26,340 bases of DNA from the NCBI GenBank assembly GCA_964492105.1, contig CAZBJB010000016.1, positions 1 to 26,340 on the forward strand, given 5' to 3'. The translations under genes and the position numbers were made by a program. Numbering within the stretch: position 1 is the first letter of the stretch; the number at the start of each line of letters is the position of its first letter. The notes beneath the pieces were generated by a model. That model did no database searches. It saw only the letters and a program-made list of their open reading frames with translations, and was not told the origin of the DNA. The DNA comes from JAUZQZ01 sp964492105 (GTDB taxonomy: Bacteria > Pseudomonadota > Zetaproteobacteria > Mariprofundales > Mariprofundaceae). Positions 7,034 to 14,437 of this stretch are shown piece by piece.

Positions 7034-8514
7034 GCAGCGTTTCCTGTCCTCTTCGCGGTAAAGTCCGCGGGCGTTTTGGCATGCCAGTCCGTGGCTAACT
7101 CATAGGCGCTGGCCGCCGAGAGCAGAATATCTTCGCGCCATGCGGGTGCAATCCATTGCAGGCCAACGGGCAAGCCAAAGGCCATACCGCAGGGCTGTGA
7201 AATGCCTGGTAGACCGGCCAGGTTCACCGCAATGGTAAAGATGTCCGATAGATACATGGCCAATGGTTCGGCAGTTTTTTCGCCGATGTGAAAAGCGGGA
7301 ACAGGTGATGTTGGTGTGGCAATAACATCGACCTGTTCAAAAGCATTGAGAAAATCCCGGCGTATCAGGGTGCGTACCTGTTGTGCTTTTTTATAGTAAG
7401 CATCGTAATAGCCCGAAGATAATGCGAATGCACCAGTCAGAATACGGCGTTTGACTTCGGCACCGAAACCCTCGTCACGGCTACGCGTATACATATCAAG
7501 CACATTTTCCGGATGATCACAACGGTACCCGAAACGTACGCCATCGTAGCGGGAAAGATTGGCGGAAGCCTCCGACGGGGCAATGACATAATAAGCAGCC
7601 ACGGCATATTCGGTATGTGGCAACGAAATATCAACGATGTTCGCACCCATGGCTTCGCATTGCTTCAGGGCTGTTTCCACAGCCTCGCGCACCTTGGTGT
7701 TCATGCCATCGACAAAATACTCTTCGGGCTTGCCGATCTTCATACCCTTCATGTCAGTTCGGCCACAGGCACCTGGCCAGTCCACACCGGGGGTATTGGC
7801 AACGGATGTCGCATCGCCCGGGTCATGTCCGGAAATAACCGCGGCAATCATGGCGGCATCCTTCACGGTGCGGGCCATCGGCCCTGCCTGATCCAGCGAT
7901 GAGGCAAAGGCGATAATGCCGCGGCGCGACACGCGTCCGTAGGTGGGTTTCAGCCCTGTAATACCACACAGCGCGGCAGGCTGACGGATGGAGCCGCCGG
8001 TGTCCGTACCCAACGCCGCCGGTGCGAGACCGCCCGCAACAGCCGAGGCCGATCCGCCGGAGGAACCGCCGGGTATACAATCGATGTTCCACGGATTGTG
8101 GCAGGGGCCAAAAGCGGAGGTTTCGGTGGAAGAACCCATGGCAAATTCATCCATATTGGTTTTGCCCAGTAATACGGCGCCAGCCTCCTTGAGCCGGGTG
8201 ATCACGTACGCATCGTAGGGTGCGTGGAAGCCCCGTAAAATATTCGAGCAGCACGTGGTCGGGCCATCCTGTGTGCAGAAAATATCCTTTACCGCAATCG
8301 GTAGCCCTTCCAGGGGCCGTGCATCATGTTTGGCGCGGTGCATATCGGAAGCCTCCGCCTGCGCCATGATATATGCGTGATCAATATGCACAAAGGCGTT
8401 CAGCGTACCGTTATGGGCATCAATACGATGCAGTGCGGCCCGGGCAATCTCACGGGCGGAGACTGCGCCGGTATCCAGGCGGGCCTTCAACTCAGACAGG
8501 GCTGAAAATGGCAT
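7030..8514 (-). CDS. gatA: Asp-tRNA(Asn)/Glu-tRNA(Gln) amidotransferase subunit A
   Basis: This 494-residue amidase-signature protein releases ammonia from glutamine or asparagine and passes it through a tunnel to GatB. The Ser-cisSer-Lys triad is visible: Lys76 in LPIAVKDIF, Ser151 in PGGSSGGSASAVAGG and Ser175 in GTDTGGSIRQPA. These are three positions earlier than in the well-known Staphylococcus enzyme (79/154/178). The KTNMDEFAMGSSTETSAFGP stretch is the usual family landmark. The start shares one base with the gatC stop (TAATG) and the end overlaps gatB by 4 bases, so the three genes form one operon, gatC-gatA-gatB. Confidence 0.96.
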   Translation of the reverse strand: MPFSALSELKARLDTGAVSAREIARAALHRIDAHNGTLNAFVHIDHAYIMAQAEASDMHRAKHDARPLEGLPIAVKDIFCTQDGPTTCCSNILRGFHAPYDAYVITRLKEAGAVLLGKTNMDEFAMGSSTETSAFGPCHNPWNIDCIPGGSSGGSASAVAGGLAPAALGTDTGGSIRQPAALCGITGLKPTYGRVSRRGIIAFASSLDQAGPMARTVKDAAMIAAVISGHDPGDATSVANTPGVDWPGACGRTDMKGMKIGKPEEYFVDGMNTKVREAVETALKQCEAMGANIVDISLPHTEYAVAAYYVIAPSEASANLSRYDGVRFGYRCDHPENVLDMYTRSRDEGFGAEVKRRILTGAFALSSGYYDAYYKKAQQVRTLIRRDFLNAFEQVDVIATPTSPVPAFHIGEKTAEPLAMYLSDIFTIAVNLAGLPGISQPCGMAFGLPVGLQWIAPAWREDILLSAASAYELATDWHAKTPADFTAKRTGNAA

Positions 8515-8792
8515 TATTCAATCACCTTTGGCACAACGTATAAGCCGGACTCCGTGTTTGGTGCGGAATCTTGCAATCTCTCGCGACGATTCGTATTGGT
8601 CACCACATCGGCCCGTAGTGGCATGGCTGCATCATGCGGGTGTGCGGTCTCAACCACGCCTTCGGTATCCACCTGTTGCAGTTGATTAACATAGCTGAGG
8701 ATGTCGGAAAGTTGTGGTTCCAGATCACCCGCCTCTTCATTGGTCAGACGAATACGCGCCAGCATTGCTACCTTCCGTACATCAATATTCAT
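8514..8792 (-). CDS. gatC: Asp-tRNA(Asn)/Glu-tRNA(Gln) amidotransferase subunit C
   Basis: This small helical subunit (92 residues) wraps around GatA and GatB and stabilises the complex. The start MNIDVRKVAMLARIRLTNEE and the LSDILSYVNQLQQVDTEGV stretch are typical, as is the PLRADVV segment and the VVPKVIE end. ATG 8792 is chosen because it has GGGGGA about 5-6 bases upstream and gives the family N-terminus; the frame stays open upstream without similarity. It is the first gene of the operon and lies 121 bases from the divergent tRNA-Asn gene. Confidence 0.95.
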   Translation of the reverse strand: MNIDVRKVAMLARIRLTNEEAGDLEPQLSDILSYVNQLQQVDTEGVVETAHPHDAAMPLRADVVTNTNRRERLQDSAPNTESGLYVVPKVIE

Positions 8793-8871
8793 GCGATTCC
8801 CCCATGCGTTTTTACCATGCGATTCATGGCGCAGCATAGTCATAAATTCAGAAAACGGAAGGTTACTGTTG

Positions 8872-8900
8872 TTGACACTCCCTGGACAGGTTCGTAACGT
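8872..8900 (+). promoter_or_regulatory. Probable promoter of tRNA-Asn
   Basis: A perfect TTGACA (8872-8877) is followed after 17 bases by TAACGT (8895-8900), a poor -10 match. Transcription would begin near 8907, a few bases before the mature tRNA at 8914. The -35 element is convincing; the -10 is not. Confidence 0.45.
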
Positions 8901-8913
8901 TCGCGCCTTCTAT

Positions 8914-8989
8914 TCCCCGGTAGCTCAGTTGGTAGAGCGGGTGACTGTTAATCACCTTGTCGCTGGTTCGAGTCCGGCCCGGGGAGCCA
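8914..8989 (+). tRNA. tRNA-Asn (GTT)
   Basis: This 76-base cloverleaf has acceptor TCCCCGG paired with CCGGGGA, D-arm TAGCTCAGTTGGTAGAGC, and an anticodon arm GTGACTGTTAATCAC with anticodon GTT. The T-arm is GCTGG-TTCGAGT-CCGGC. The discriminator is G and the CCA end is encoded. Next to gatCAB it suggests, but does not prove, that this organism makes Asn-tRNA by amidating Asp-tRNA. Confidence 0.97.
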
Positions 8990-9025
8990 GTAGCAGGGGG
9001 CTCCAAGCACCCACAAGAAAAACAA

Positions 9026-9062
9026 AAAAGCCTGTAAGCCTGGTTCTTGCAGACTTTTTTTG
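9026..9062. terminator. Rho-independent terminator after tRNA-Asn (possibly bidirectional)
   Basis: AAAAAAG-C-CTGTAAG and CTTGCAG-A-CTTTTTTT flank a 7-base loop. The inner stem is 7 bp (one G-U), followed by a mismatch and an A/T-rich outer stem. The T-run on the plus strand serves the tRNA; the A-run would give a T-run on the minus strand as well. Confidence 0.7.
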
Positions 9063-9161
9063 ACGTTCTATTCCACGGCGTTCCATCATACCCCATTGGA
9101 GCCCCTGATTGTTGGAATTTTTCTACTTTACCAAAATGCCGGGTTAAAGGGTCTGGTCAAG

Positions 9162-9280
9162 GAGCCTCTTGCAAAACGCATGAGCGGCGATCGGCTTCCC
9201 CACTTCGGCCCATTTCCGAGCTTGAATTTTGCTCTATGGAACCACCATGCAGCTCATTCAATCCCGAAAATGGTCTCAAA
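9162..9280 (+). mobile_element. MITE family 1, truncated copy (left part only)
   Basis: It begins GAGCCTCTTGCAAAACGC. The following GATCGGCTTCCCCACTTCGG and GAAAATGG blocks match the intact copy at 10723-10883 in the same order. Similarity ends at about 9280, where a different element (9281 on) starts, so the right end has been lost or pushed away. It contains no coding frame of its own. Confidence 0.7.
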
Positions 9281-9340
9281 GGGCTTGTGACGAGATAACC
9301 TTTACAATCCTACTTGTCTTTTTGCCCATACCCTACGTTA
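9281..9340 (-). mobile_element. Hairpin element family 2, partial or diverged copy
   Basis: The stretch starts GGGCTTGTGACGAGATAA. It follows the reverse complement of 20980-21068 with very few differences for about 55-60 bases (through TTGTCTTTTTGCCCATACCC). Beyond about 9340 the match fades, so the second half is missing or strongly diverged. It sits exactly at the break of the family 1 MITE copy, which suggests insertion into it. Confidence 0.65.
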
Positions 9341-9703
9341 CACAAACAGTTACATAGCAATACTATGTGCCTGGTTAATAAACAGCCAGACCGACAAATC
9401 GGGGCTTGCGTTGGTGTAATAGCCGCCCCCCATGCTGCGGGATTGTTGTTGTTTCCTTCCCATCCTGACAGAACCCTGTCCATGCGCACATGGTAAAGCA
9501 GGCTGACGAATATAAATGAGACAGTGTCCGTGCAGATATGACAGGAAAACATTCCAACTGTATGGCAGAACCGGGGGATCGCTTGGCGATGACTCATTTC
9601 TGGATAAACCTGAAAAAATGGCAAAGTGAACTTTCCGACCACACAAGCATGGCACCCAGGATCCGGCCTTGTACCATTCGGATCGGCGTAAGCGAGATGA
9701 TCG
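9341..9703. other. Intergenic region without a recognised gene
   Basis: A 139-codon open frame on the minus strand (9310-9729) crosses this region. Its translation is rich in Cys, His and Pro, matches no family I know, overlaps the hemH end and has no convincing ribosome binding site. I therefore see no gene here, only possible remnant sequence. Confidence 0.4.
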
Positions 9704-10696
9704 TTAGTGCCAGTCAGCACCATGATCATGAATAATATCCGTTAACATCCCGATATGCTCTTCACGATCATTCAGTGCCGGGATGTACCGGAAGGATTCA
9801 CCACCGGCATCCATAAAAAATTTAGCGTTCCGGATGCTGATTTCTTCCAGCGTTTCCAGGCAATCCGTGGCAAATCCCGGACAGATGACGGCTACATTCC
9901 TGATGCCCTGATCAGGGAATATCTTCAGCGTCCTGTCCGTGTAGGGTTTCATCCACGCTTCGCGTCCAAAGCGTGACTGGAATGCCAGCATCCATGCGTT
10001 GTCGTTCAGTTCCAGCGCCCCGGCGAGCAGTTCCGCCGTACGGCGGCATTCATCGGGGTAGGGGTCGCCGTCGTCGCAAAAACGCTTCGGGATACCGTGA
10101 AACGAGAACAATAATTTGTCCGGGCGGCCATGGGCGTCAAAATCCTCGCTGATGGTGGCTGCCAGCGCCGCGATATAGGCCGGGTGGTCGTGGTAATCAC
10201 GCACAAAACGGATTTCCGGCATGTCGCGCGAGGATGCAAGCGTTTGGGCCAGCGCATCGAAGGTGGAAGCCGTGCTGGCCGATGAATATTGTGGATACAG
10301 TGGCAACGCCAGCACACGCCTGCAGCCACGGTCGGCCAAGCGCCGCATGCCGTCTGCGATGGAAGGGTGACCATAACGCATGGCCAGTTCGACTCGAAAC
10401 AGACCGGGATCGTGAGTATCCAGCGTACCTTGCAACCTTGCCTGCTGGCGCAGGCTAACATCCATCAGGGGTGAACCGCGCCCTGTCCATATCTTGCGAT
10501 ACAACGAGGCGGAACGTTGCGGACGAATATTGAGGATGATGCCGTTCAGGAGCAGCCACCACACAGGCCTCGGCAGATCGACGACACGCCTGTCCCACAA
10601 AAACGCCTTCAGATAGCGGCGCAGGGCGGAGGTGGTCGGTGCATCGGGTGTCCCCAGATTGGTCAACAGGATGCCTACAGGGCCAGCCTGCATCAT
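9704..10696 (-). CDS. hemH: Ferrochelatase
   Basis: This 330-residue enzyme inserts ferrous iron into protoporphyrin IX, the last step of haem synthesis. It begins GILLTNLGTPDAPTTSALRRYL, the hallmark start of bacterial ferrochelatases. LPLYPQYSSASTAS (about 131-144) and the catalytic histidine in LFSFHGIPKRF (His200) follow, then AFQSRFGREAWMKPYT and CPGFATDCLETLEEI, with a conserved acidic residue near 283. Length is normal. Two in-frame ATGs open the gene (10696, 10693) and neither has a visible Shine-Dalgarno site. The upstream space to folE (220 bases) is mostly filled by a 161-bp MITE ending 26 bases before the start, so the promoter may lie in or be altered by that element. Confidence 0.96.
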   Translation of the reverse strand: MMQAGPVGILLTNLGTPDAPTTSALRRYLKAFLWDRRVVDLPRPVWWLLLNGIILNIRPQRSASLYRKIWTGRGSPLMDVSLRQQARLQGTLDTHDPGLFRVELAMRYGHPSIADGMRRLADRGCRRVLALPLYPQYSSASTASTFDALAQTLASSRDMPEIRFVRDYHDHPAYIAALAATISEDFDAHGRPDKLLFSFHGIPKRFCDDGDPYPDECRRTAELLAGALELNDNAWMLAFQSRFGREAWMKPYTDRTLKIFPDQGIRNVAVICPGFATDCLETLEEISIRNAKFFMDAGGESFRYIPALNDREEHIGMLTDIIHDHGADWH

Positions 10697-10722
10697 TTAT
10701 AAATCGAAGTATTGTGCACTGA

Positions 10723-10883
10723 GAGCCTCGTACAACACTCGTGAGTGGCGATCTGCTTCCCCGCTTTGGCCCATTTTCGAGCTGGAACTTCGCCCCATTG
10801 AACCGGCATGAAGCTCACACCATTTCGAAAATGGACTCAACGTGGGATTGCCGATCATCCCTCCAGAGTTTTGCAAGAGGCTC
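10723..10883. mobile_element. Intact 161-bp MITE (family 1) with 4-bp target duplication
   Basis: The right end is GAGTTTTGCAAGAGGCTC and the left end is GAGCCTCGTACAACACTC, imperfect inverted repeats of 18 bp. CTGA flanks both sides (10719-10722 and 10884-10887), a 4-bp target duplication. Internal blocks (TCTGCTTCCCCGCTTTGGCC, TTTCGAAAATGG) recur at 9162 and at 26288. There is no transposase. End sequence and duplication length suggest mobilisation by an IS5-like element, which is an inference. It lies 33 bases after folE and 26 bases before hemH. Confidence 0.75.
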
Positions 10884-10916
10884 CTGAGTCGTTGTGAATT
10901 ATGCAGGCCTGGCATA

Positions 10917-11510
10917 TCAATCCTTATTTATACCGATAAGGTTGAATAATTCCAGCCGTGATGAGGGGTTATTGAGGAATGCACCGGTTAGTTTGGATGT
11001 GGTGGTCCATGCATTCGTTTTTTTCACGCCACGGTGACACATGCAGAAATGCTGACACCGGATAATCACGGCAACCCCCGCGGGTTGCAGCACCTCTTCA
11101 ATCACATGTGCAATTTGCATGGTTAATTTTTCCTGTACCTGCAAACGTTTGGCGTACACATCCACCACGCGCGCCAGCTTGGATAACCCGATCACGCGCC
11201 CATTGGGAATATAGGCCACATGCGCCTTGCCAACGAAGGGGGCGAGGTGGTGTTCGCAATGGCTATGCACTTCGATATCCGAAACCAGCACCACTTCATC
11301 ATAGCCACAAACTTCCTCAAAGGTTTTTTCCAGATGTTCGCGGGGATCTTCAAGGTAGCCCGAAAAATACTCACCAAAAGCGGCTAACACACGTTTGGGC
11401 GTCTCGTGCAGACCCTCCCGGTCCGGGTCATCGCCAATGTATTCAAGCAAAGCGCGCACATGCTGCATCGCGGCGACATTTTTCGGATCGGTCGGGTCAA
11501 AATTTTGCAT
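10917..11510 (-). CDS. folE: GTP cyclohydrolase I
   Basis: This 197-residue enzyme converts GTP to 7,8-dihydroneopterin triphosphate, the entry to folate, tetrahydropterin or queuosine-type pathways. The N-terminal helical part holds DPDREGLHETPKRVLAA. The T-fold core carries the zinc ligands Cys85 and His88 in HSHCEHHLAPF and Cys156 in CQHFCMCHRGV. IPNGRVIGLSKLARVVD and TTTSKLTGAF are also standard. ATG 11510 is chosen because it has a GAGGT site about 6 bases upstream and gives the normal protein length; the open frame extends upstream but overlaps the divergent gene at 11582. Confidence 0.96.
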   Translation of the reverse strand: MQNFDPTDPKNVAAMQHVRALLEYIGDDPDREGLHETPKRVLAAFGEYFSGYLEDPREHLEKTFEEVCGYDEVVLVSDIEVHSHCEHHLAPFVGKAHVAYIPNGRVIGLSKLARVVDVYAKRLQVQEKLTMQIAHVIEEVLQPAGVAVIIRCQHFCMCHRGVKKTNAWTTTSKLTGAFLNNPSSRLELFNLIGINKD

Positions 11511-11581
11511 GGAAACCTCGGAGGTGCATGATGCACACACGTTAACGCATTTACGCCAAACGAAAAACCCCCGGAGGGATG

Positions 11582-12172
11582 ATGACAGCGACGATTGATC
11601 TCTTGCGTCACGGCGCACTGGAAGGTGGTATCCGCTACAGGGGCAATACCGAAGCCCCGCTGACACGGGCAGGGCGTGCGGATATGGATGCGGTATGGTG
11701 CAAGTTGGATGGCAGTATTGATAAGATTGTGACTTCACCGTTACAGCGTTGCCGACAGCCGGCGATAGCATGGGCCAGGGAGGCGGGTATTGCCTGCCGA
11801 ATCGAGCCGAACATACGCGAAATGGATTATGGCGTGTGGGAAGGGTTATCAAAGGAGGAAATCGAAGCACGATTTCCCGGTATGTTGCGCAGCTGGCGCG
11901 AGAATCCCATGGGTATGCAAATTCCAAAAGCGGAGGGCATGGAAGGTTTTAGCCAACGTGTAATCGAAGGCTGGAAGGTTATCATGGATGAATCATCCGG
12001 CAGGCATCTGCTCGTTGTGGCGCATTCCGGATCCTTGCGCGTGATTCTGGCGCATGTGCTGGGATCGCCGTTGCCTGCTAACCGGCGTTTTTCGATGCCG
12101 TATGCATCATGGAGTCGTGTAATAGATGAGCATGGTACGCTTTGTCTGAAATATTTTAACCACCGGATTTGA
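11582..12172 (+). CDS. Histidine phosphatase family protein (phosphoglycerate mutase-like)
   Basis: About 196 residues. The RHG motif in IDLLRHGALEG holds the catalytic histidine (His10). TSPLQRCRQPA, IREMDYGVWEG (acid residue) and LVVAHSGSLRV (second histidine) complete the phosphatase site. It strongly resembles the cobC-like protein at 22629-23231, sharing TSPLQRCR, REMD(Y/F)G.WE, FSQRV and MPYASWSR-type ends, so the two are paralogues. It could be an alpha-ribazole phosphatase or have another small phosphate substrate. A GGAGG lies 4 bases before ATG 11582 and only 1 base before ATG 11579, so 11582 is preferred. Divergent from folE with a 71-base gap; given this position, a role on dihydroneopterin phosphates is conceivable but only a guess. 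Confidence 0.85.
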   Translation: MTATIDLLRHGALEGGIRYRGNTEAPLTRAGRADMDAVWCKLDGSIDKIVTSPLQRCRQPAIAWAREAGIACRIEPNIREMDYGVWEGLSKEEIEARFPGMLRSWRENPMGMQIPKAEGMEGFSQRVIEGWKVIMDESSGRHLLVVAHSGSLRVILAHVLGSPLPANRRFSMPYASWSRVIDEHGTLCLKYFNHRI

Positions 12173-12417
12173 CTTCCTCTCTGTTACCGGGTCAGGGCCG
12201 CGAATTTGTTCTAACCCCCCGCACGAAACACCCCCGCACAGACGCGGCCTGATCACCGATCCAGGTTAGATGTATCGGAGGCGAGGGCTTGGCTGAGGTG
12301 GTTGCGTTCTCCGCGTCCCGTTTTTGTGTCCGGCATCGCGACCCCAACCTCTGCAATGTTTTTTTTGTCCACGATACGGCTCGTTTCATGTTAACCCGAT
12401 GGTTGCACCCTGCATCC

Positions 12418-12451
12418 ACATTCAATGTCGGATCTTGGATTCAATGCCGAT
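12418..12451 (+). repeat. 34-bp copy of the 21-bp repeat family, at the methyltransferase 3' end
   Basis: The core AATGTCGGATCTTGGATTCA (12424-12443) is the best-conserved copy and matches the ftsE copy on the opposite strand at 19 of 21. The stop codon and last codons (RNRH) of the minus-strand methyltransferase lie inside it. Relative to the gene it has the same orientation as in ftsE. The rest of 12173-12417 has no recognisable gene. Confidence 0.65.
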
Positions 12452-13283
12452 TTCTGGGTTTAACGAATCTGAACGTCATCCGGTCGCTCTCCCCGATCTT
12501 CTTGTACGTTTTTTTCTGTGCCGGGGTGTCGCCCCATGAAAGATTGGGCGGTAACCTGTGTACATTGATGGTGAGCGGATCCTTGGGGTTTTCATTGACT
12601 TTGGAAACCCCGGTCAGCCGGAAACCGGTTTTAAGCGCCAGATTAAGGACGTAGTCTTCCGGTAGCCGATGCAGCCTGGGTGCACTGATGTCTGGATTGA
12701 CATAGGGCAAAGCCCGGTGGGCAACCACGCCGAATATGCCACCGGGTTTGAGAACGCGATAAACCGAACGGAGTACCCGTGGCAAAACGTGTTTGATTTG
12801 CCAGTTGTGCAGATTGCGAAAGGTGAGTACCCTGTCTGCGGAATCGGGCTTCCCGAGTGCCTCTTGAGTGGGCGGTGCAAAGGGGATGATGTACACCCTG
12901 GAATACAAGTTGGGGTTCGCTTTTATTTTGGCAACAAAATGCTGGTGCATGCGCCGCATACGGGCACTGTTGGCATTGCCTGGTGGAATGGCTTCAATAA
13001 GCTGGCCACCGGCCTTTAGATAAGGCGCAAGCATTTCCGTCCACCAGCCGCTCCCCGGATCCAGCTCTATCACGGTCATCCGCGGTTTGATCCTGAAAAA
13101 GTCGAATACCTTGAGAGGATGACGATAGCGATCTCGTCTAACAAAAGCGGGCGTACGCCAACTGCTATCCACTACTTGAGCCAGCGTGGCATCGGAGGAG
13201 GCGGGAGGTGATGAGGCGGCCCAGGTCGCGGGCATCAGGGAAAACATCACAATCAGGGTGACAGACAAAACCTTGGACATCAT
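12441..13283 (-). CDS. Exported predicted class I methyltransferase
   Basis: This 280-residue protein has a clear signal peptide (MMSKVLSVTLIVMFSLMPATWAAS, likely cut near residue 23) followed by a Rossmann-type methyltransferase fold. PRMTVIELDPGSGWWTEMLA (69-87) is motif I, the S-adenosylmethionine-binding turn. A GGQLIEA strand follows, and FRNLHNW plus VLKPGGIFGVVAHR match later motifs. It fits the family of secreted predicted methyltransferases (COG4798 type), whose substrate is not established. The glycine-rich motif has DPGSG rather than the commoner GxGxG. GGAGG lies 4 bases before ATG 13283, so this start is well supported. The last residues are supplied by a dispersed repeat. Exactly how SAM would reach the periplasm is unclear. 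Confidence 0.75.
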   Translation of the reverse strand: MMSKVLSVTLIVMFSLMPATWAASSPPASSDATLAQVVDSSWRTPAFVRRDRYRHPLKVFDFFRIKPRMTVIELDPGSGWWTEMLAPYLKAGGQLIEAIPPGNANSARMRRMHQHFVAKIKANPNLYSRVYIIPFAPPTQEALGKPDSADRVLTFRNLHNWQIKHVLPRVLRSVYRVLKPGGIFGVVAHRALPYVNPDISAPRLHRLPEDYVLNLALKTGFRLTGVSKVNENPKDPLTINVHRLPPNLSWGDTPAQKKTYKKIGESDRMTFRFVKPRNRH

Positions 13284-13988
13284 TGAACCTCCACCGGATG
13301 GGTTGGCATAAACCGATACAACCAAGTATGCACAAGGATATACTGTTCGTGTTGCGTGTGTCTATTTTTGATTGCAGAAGCTGGATATTCGATATAACAG
13401 CCCCGAACGAACAGGCACCCCCGGAACATACCACAGAGCGAACAGATATGGCCACGAAGTCCCTCCAGCGAAGAAGACAAGGAGTACATAGTTTTTCAGG
13501 TTCGAGGCGAGGAGTTAATATAAATGCCAGCCGGATTATTCTGGCAAACCTGGATTTTCAATGGAAGCGGGCAGAAAGCTACTGGGTTCTGCCGGTGGGT
13601 TCTCTCTCAAACAGGGTATGATTCTTTCTCGCTAACTCCCCATCTTTACTCAGCCCGCTTGAAGACGTGCCCTGTCTGACCTGCCTGCCATTAAAGCCTG
13701 CCAGGTGCATCAGCGGCTGAGACATAAGGTCTTTGGAAATACCGGGCTGATCCTTGTGGGCAGTCTGCCATACAAGACGATCTGCAATGGTATTCGAGGC
13801 CTTCGCCGAGATGTTTTTACTGCCTTTCATGTCCATAAGCATACAGGATGCTGCTTGATGAATCAGCTCATTAATACATGCAACTATTTGTATTTATTGA
13901 ATAAAACGTCCGGCATATTTCGCATCTGATGCGCTTTTGTCATCTCAATGCGAGCGGGGGCTCCGTCATTTTGACGGGTAAAGATTGC
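13284..13988. other. Intergenic region of decayed sequence
   Basis: The region holds a 17-bp repeat copy at 13381-13397 and a small perfect hairpin CCGTCA-TTT-TGACGG at 13963-13977 without a T-run. An 87-codon minus-strand frame (13579-13842) contains protein-like stretches such as NTIADRLVWQTAHKDQPGIS, but it matches no family I know and lacks a ribosome binding site; it could be a relic. I call no gene here. Confidence 0.4.
13381..13397 (+). repeat. Copy 2 of the 17-bp dispersed repeat
   Basis: CTGGATATTCGATATAA differs from the copies at 533 and 14083 at one or two positions. It lies about 100 bases upstream of the exported methyltransferase, in sequence that resembles nothing else. Confidence 0.5.
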
Positions 13989-14264
13989 TCATAGCCATGT
14001 GGAGGCGCTTGAAACGCCTTCTAAAGGCATTAGCGAGTGGGCGCGAAAGGTTTGCCCCGGCTGACTCCTTGAGGAACGATCCTTATGTCGAATATCCAGA
14101 TTGAACACGGAAAGAATGGCATGGATCGACTGACGACTTATGCCGGTGCGGCTGGCAAAACCAGCAACACTTTCCTGCATGGCCGGCAGTACATCCTCAC
14201 GCAGCACATCGCCGGGATGTCTGGGCTTGCGATTGGGTCGCCGGGTGATCATCAAGTCATTCAT
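13989..14264 (-). pseudogene. HigA-type antitoxin relic with replaced C-terminus
   Basis: GGAGG lies 6 bases before ATG 14264, so the start is intact. Residues 1-52 match the HigA/VapI-type antitoxin: ITRRPNRKPRHPGDVLREDV, then a helix-turn-helix ending GISRQSIHAILS. After Ser52 the family similarity stops and the frame runs into a 17-bp dispersed repeat (LDIRH) and unrelated sequence to a stop at 13989. The second half of the usual DNA-binding and dimer domain (…ITPEMALRL…) is missing. It lies just after the toxin relic, in the normal higB-higA order. It may still be translated but is unlikely to work as an antitoxin. Confidence 0.65.
14083..14099 (-). repeat. Copy 3 of the 17-bp dispersed repeat
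   Basis: On the minus strand the sequence is CTGGATATTCGACATAA, 16 of 17 identical to the copy at 533. It lies 9 bases after the point where HigA similarity ends. Confidence 0.55.
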
Positions 14265-14284
14265 GTGGTACCTCCCCATGATAG

Positions 14285-14320
14285 GAGTCTCTTGCAAACA
14301 TTGTGATCGACGATCGACTT
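14285..14320 (+). mobile_element. Degenerate solo end of MITE family 1
   Basis: GAGTCTCTTGCAAACA followed by TGATCGACGATCGACTT resembles the left end of the MITE (GAGCCTCTTGCAAAACTC, then GAGCGGTGATCGGCTT). It sits between the toxin and antitoxin relics. No second end is seen, so it is an old remnant. Confidence 0.5.
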
Positions 14321-14408
14321 CATATTCAAACGTCAGGCAAAAGGGGCCGTTAATATGGATGCTGTAACGTTTTGGTTTGCCTTTCAATCCTAATGATAAC
14401 GAAAGCAT
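14319..14408 (-). pseudogene. HigB/RelE-type toxin relic (C-terminal piece)
   Basis: The minus strand encodes GLKGKPKRYSIHINGPFCLT followed by FEYE. This corresponds to the 'LKGDR.GQYSIRIND.WRL.FRW' core near the end of HigB-type mRNA-cleaving toxins. The 60 or so residues before it are gone, replaced by the start region of the glutamate dehydrogenase gene. After FEYE the frame enters a degenerate MITE end. It is followed by the HigA relic, so the pair was once a higBA operon. Confidence 0.55.
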
Positions 14409-14437
14409 TATTCCGTTTGATCCTATAGACTAGCGAG

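Noticed and set aside
9310..9729. A 139-codon frame on the minus strand as a gene.
   Set aside because: It overlaps the hemH end and two mobile elements, has no ribosome binding site, and its composition is not protein-like.
12192..12425. A 77-codon minus-strand frame ending RGVRTNSRP.
   Set aside because: No family resemblance, no ribosome binding site, and it overlaps the dispersed repeat.
13579..13842. An 87-codon minus-strand frame.
   Set aside because: Some stretches look protein-like, but there is no ribosome binding site and no recognised family; described only as possible relic sequence.
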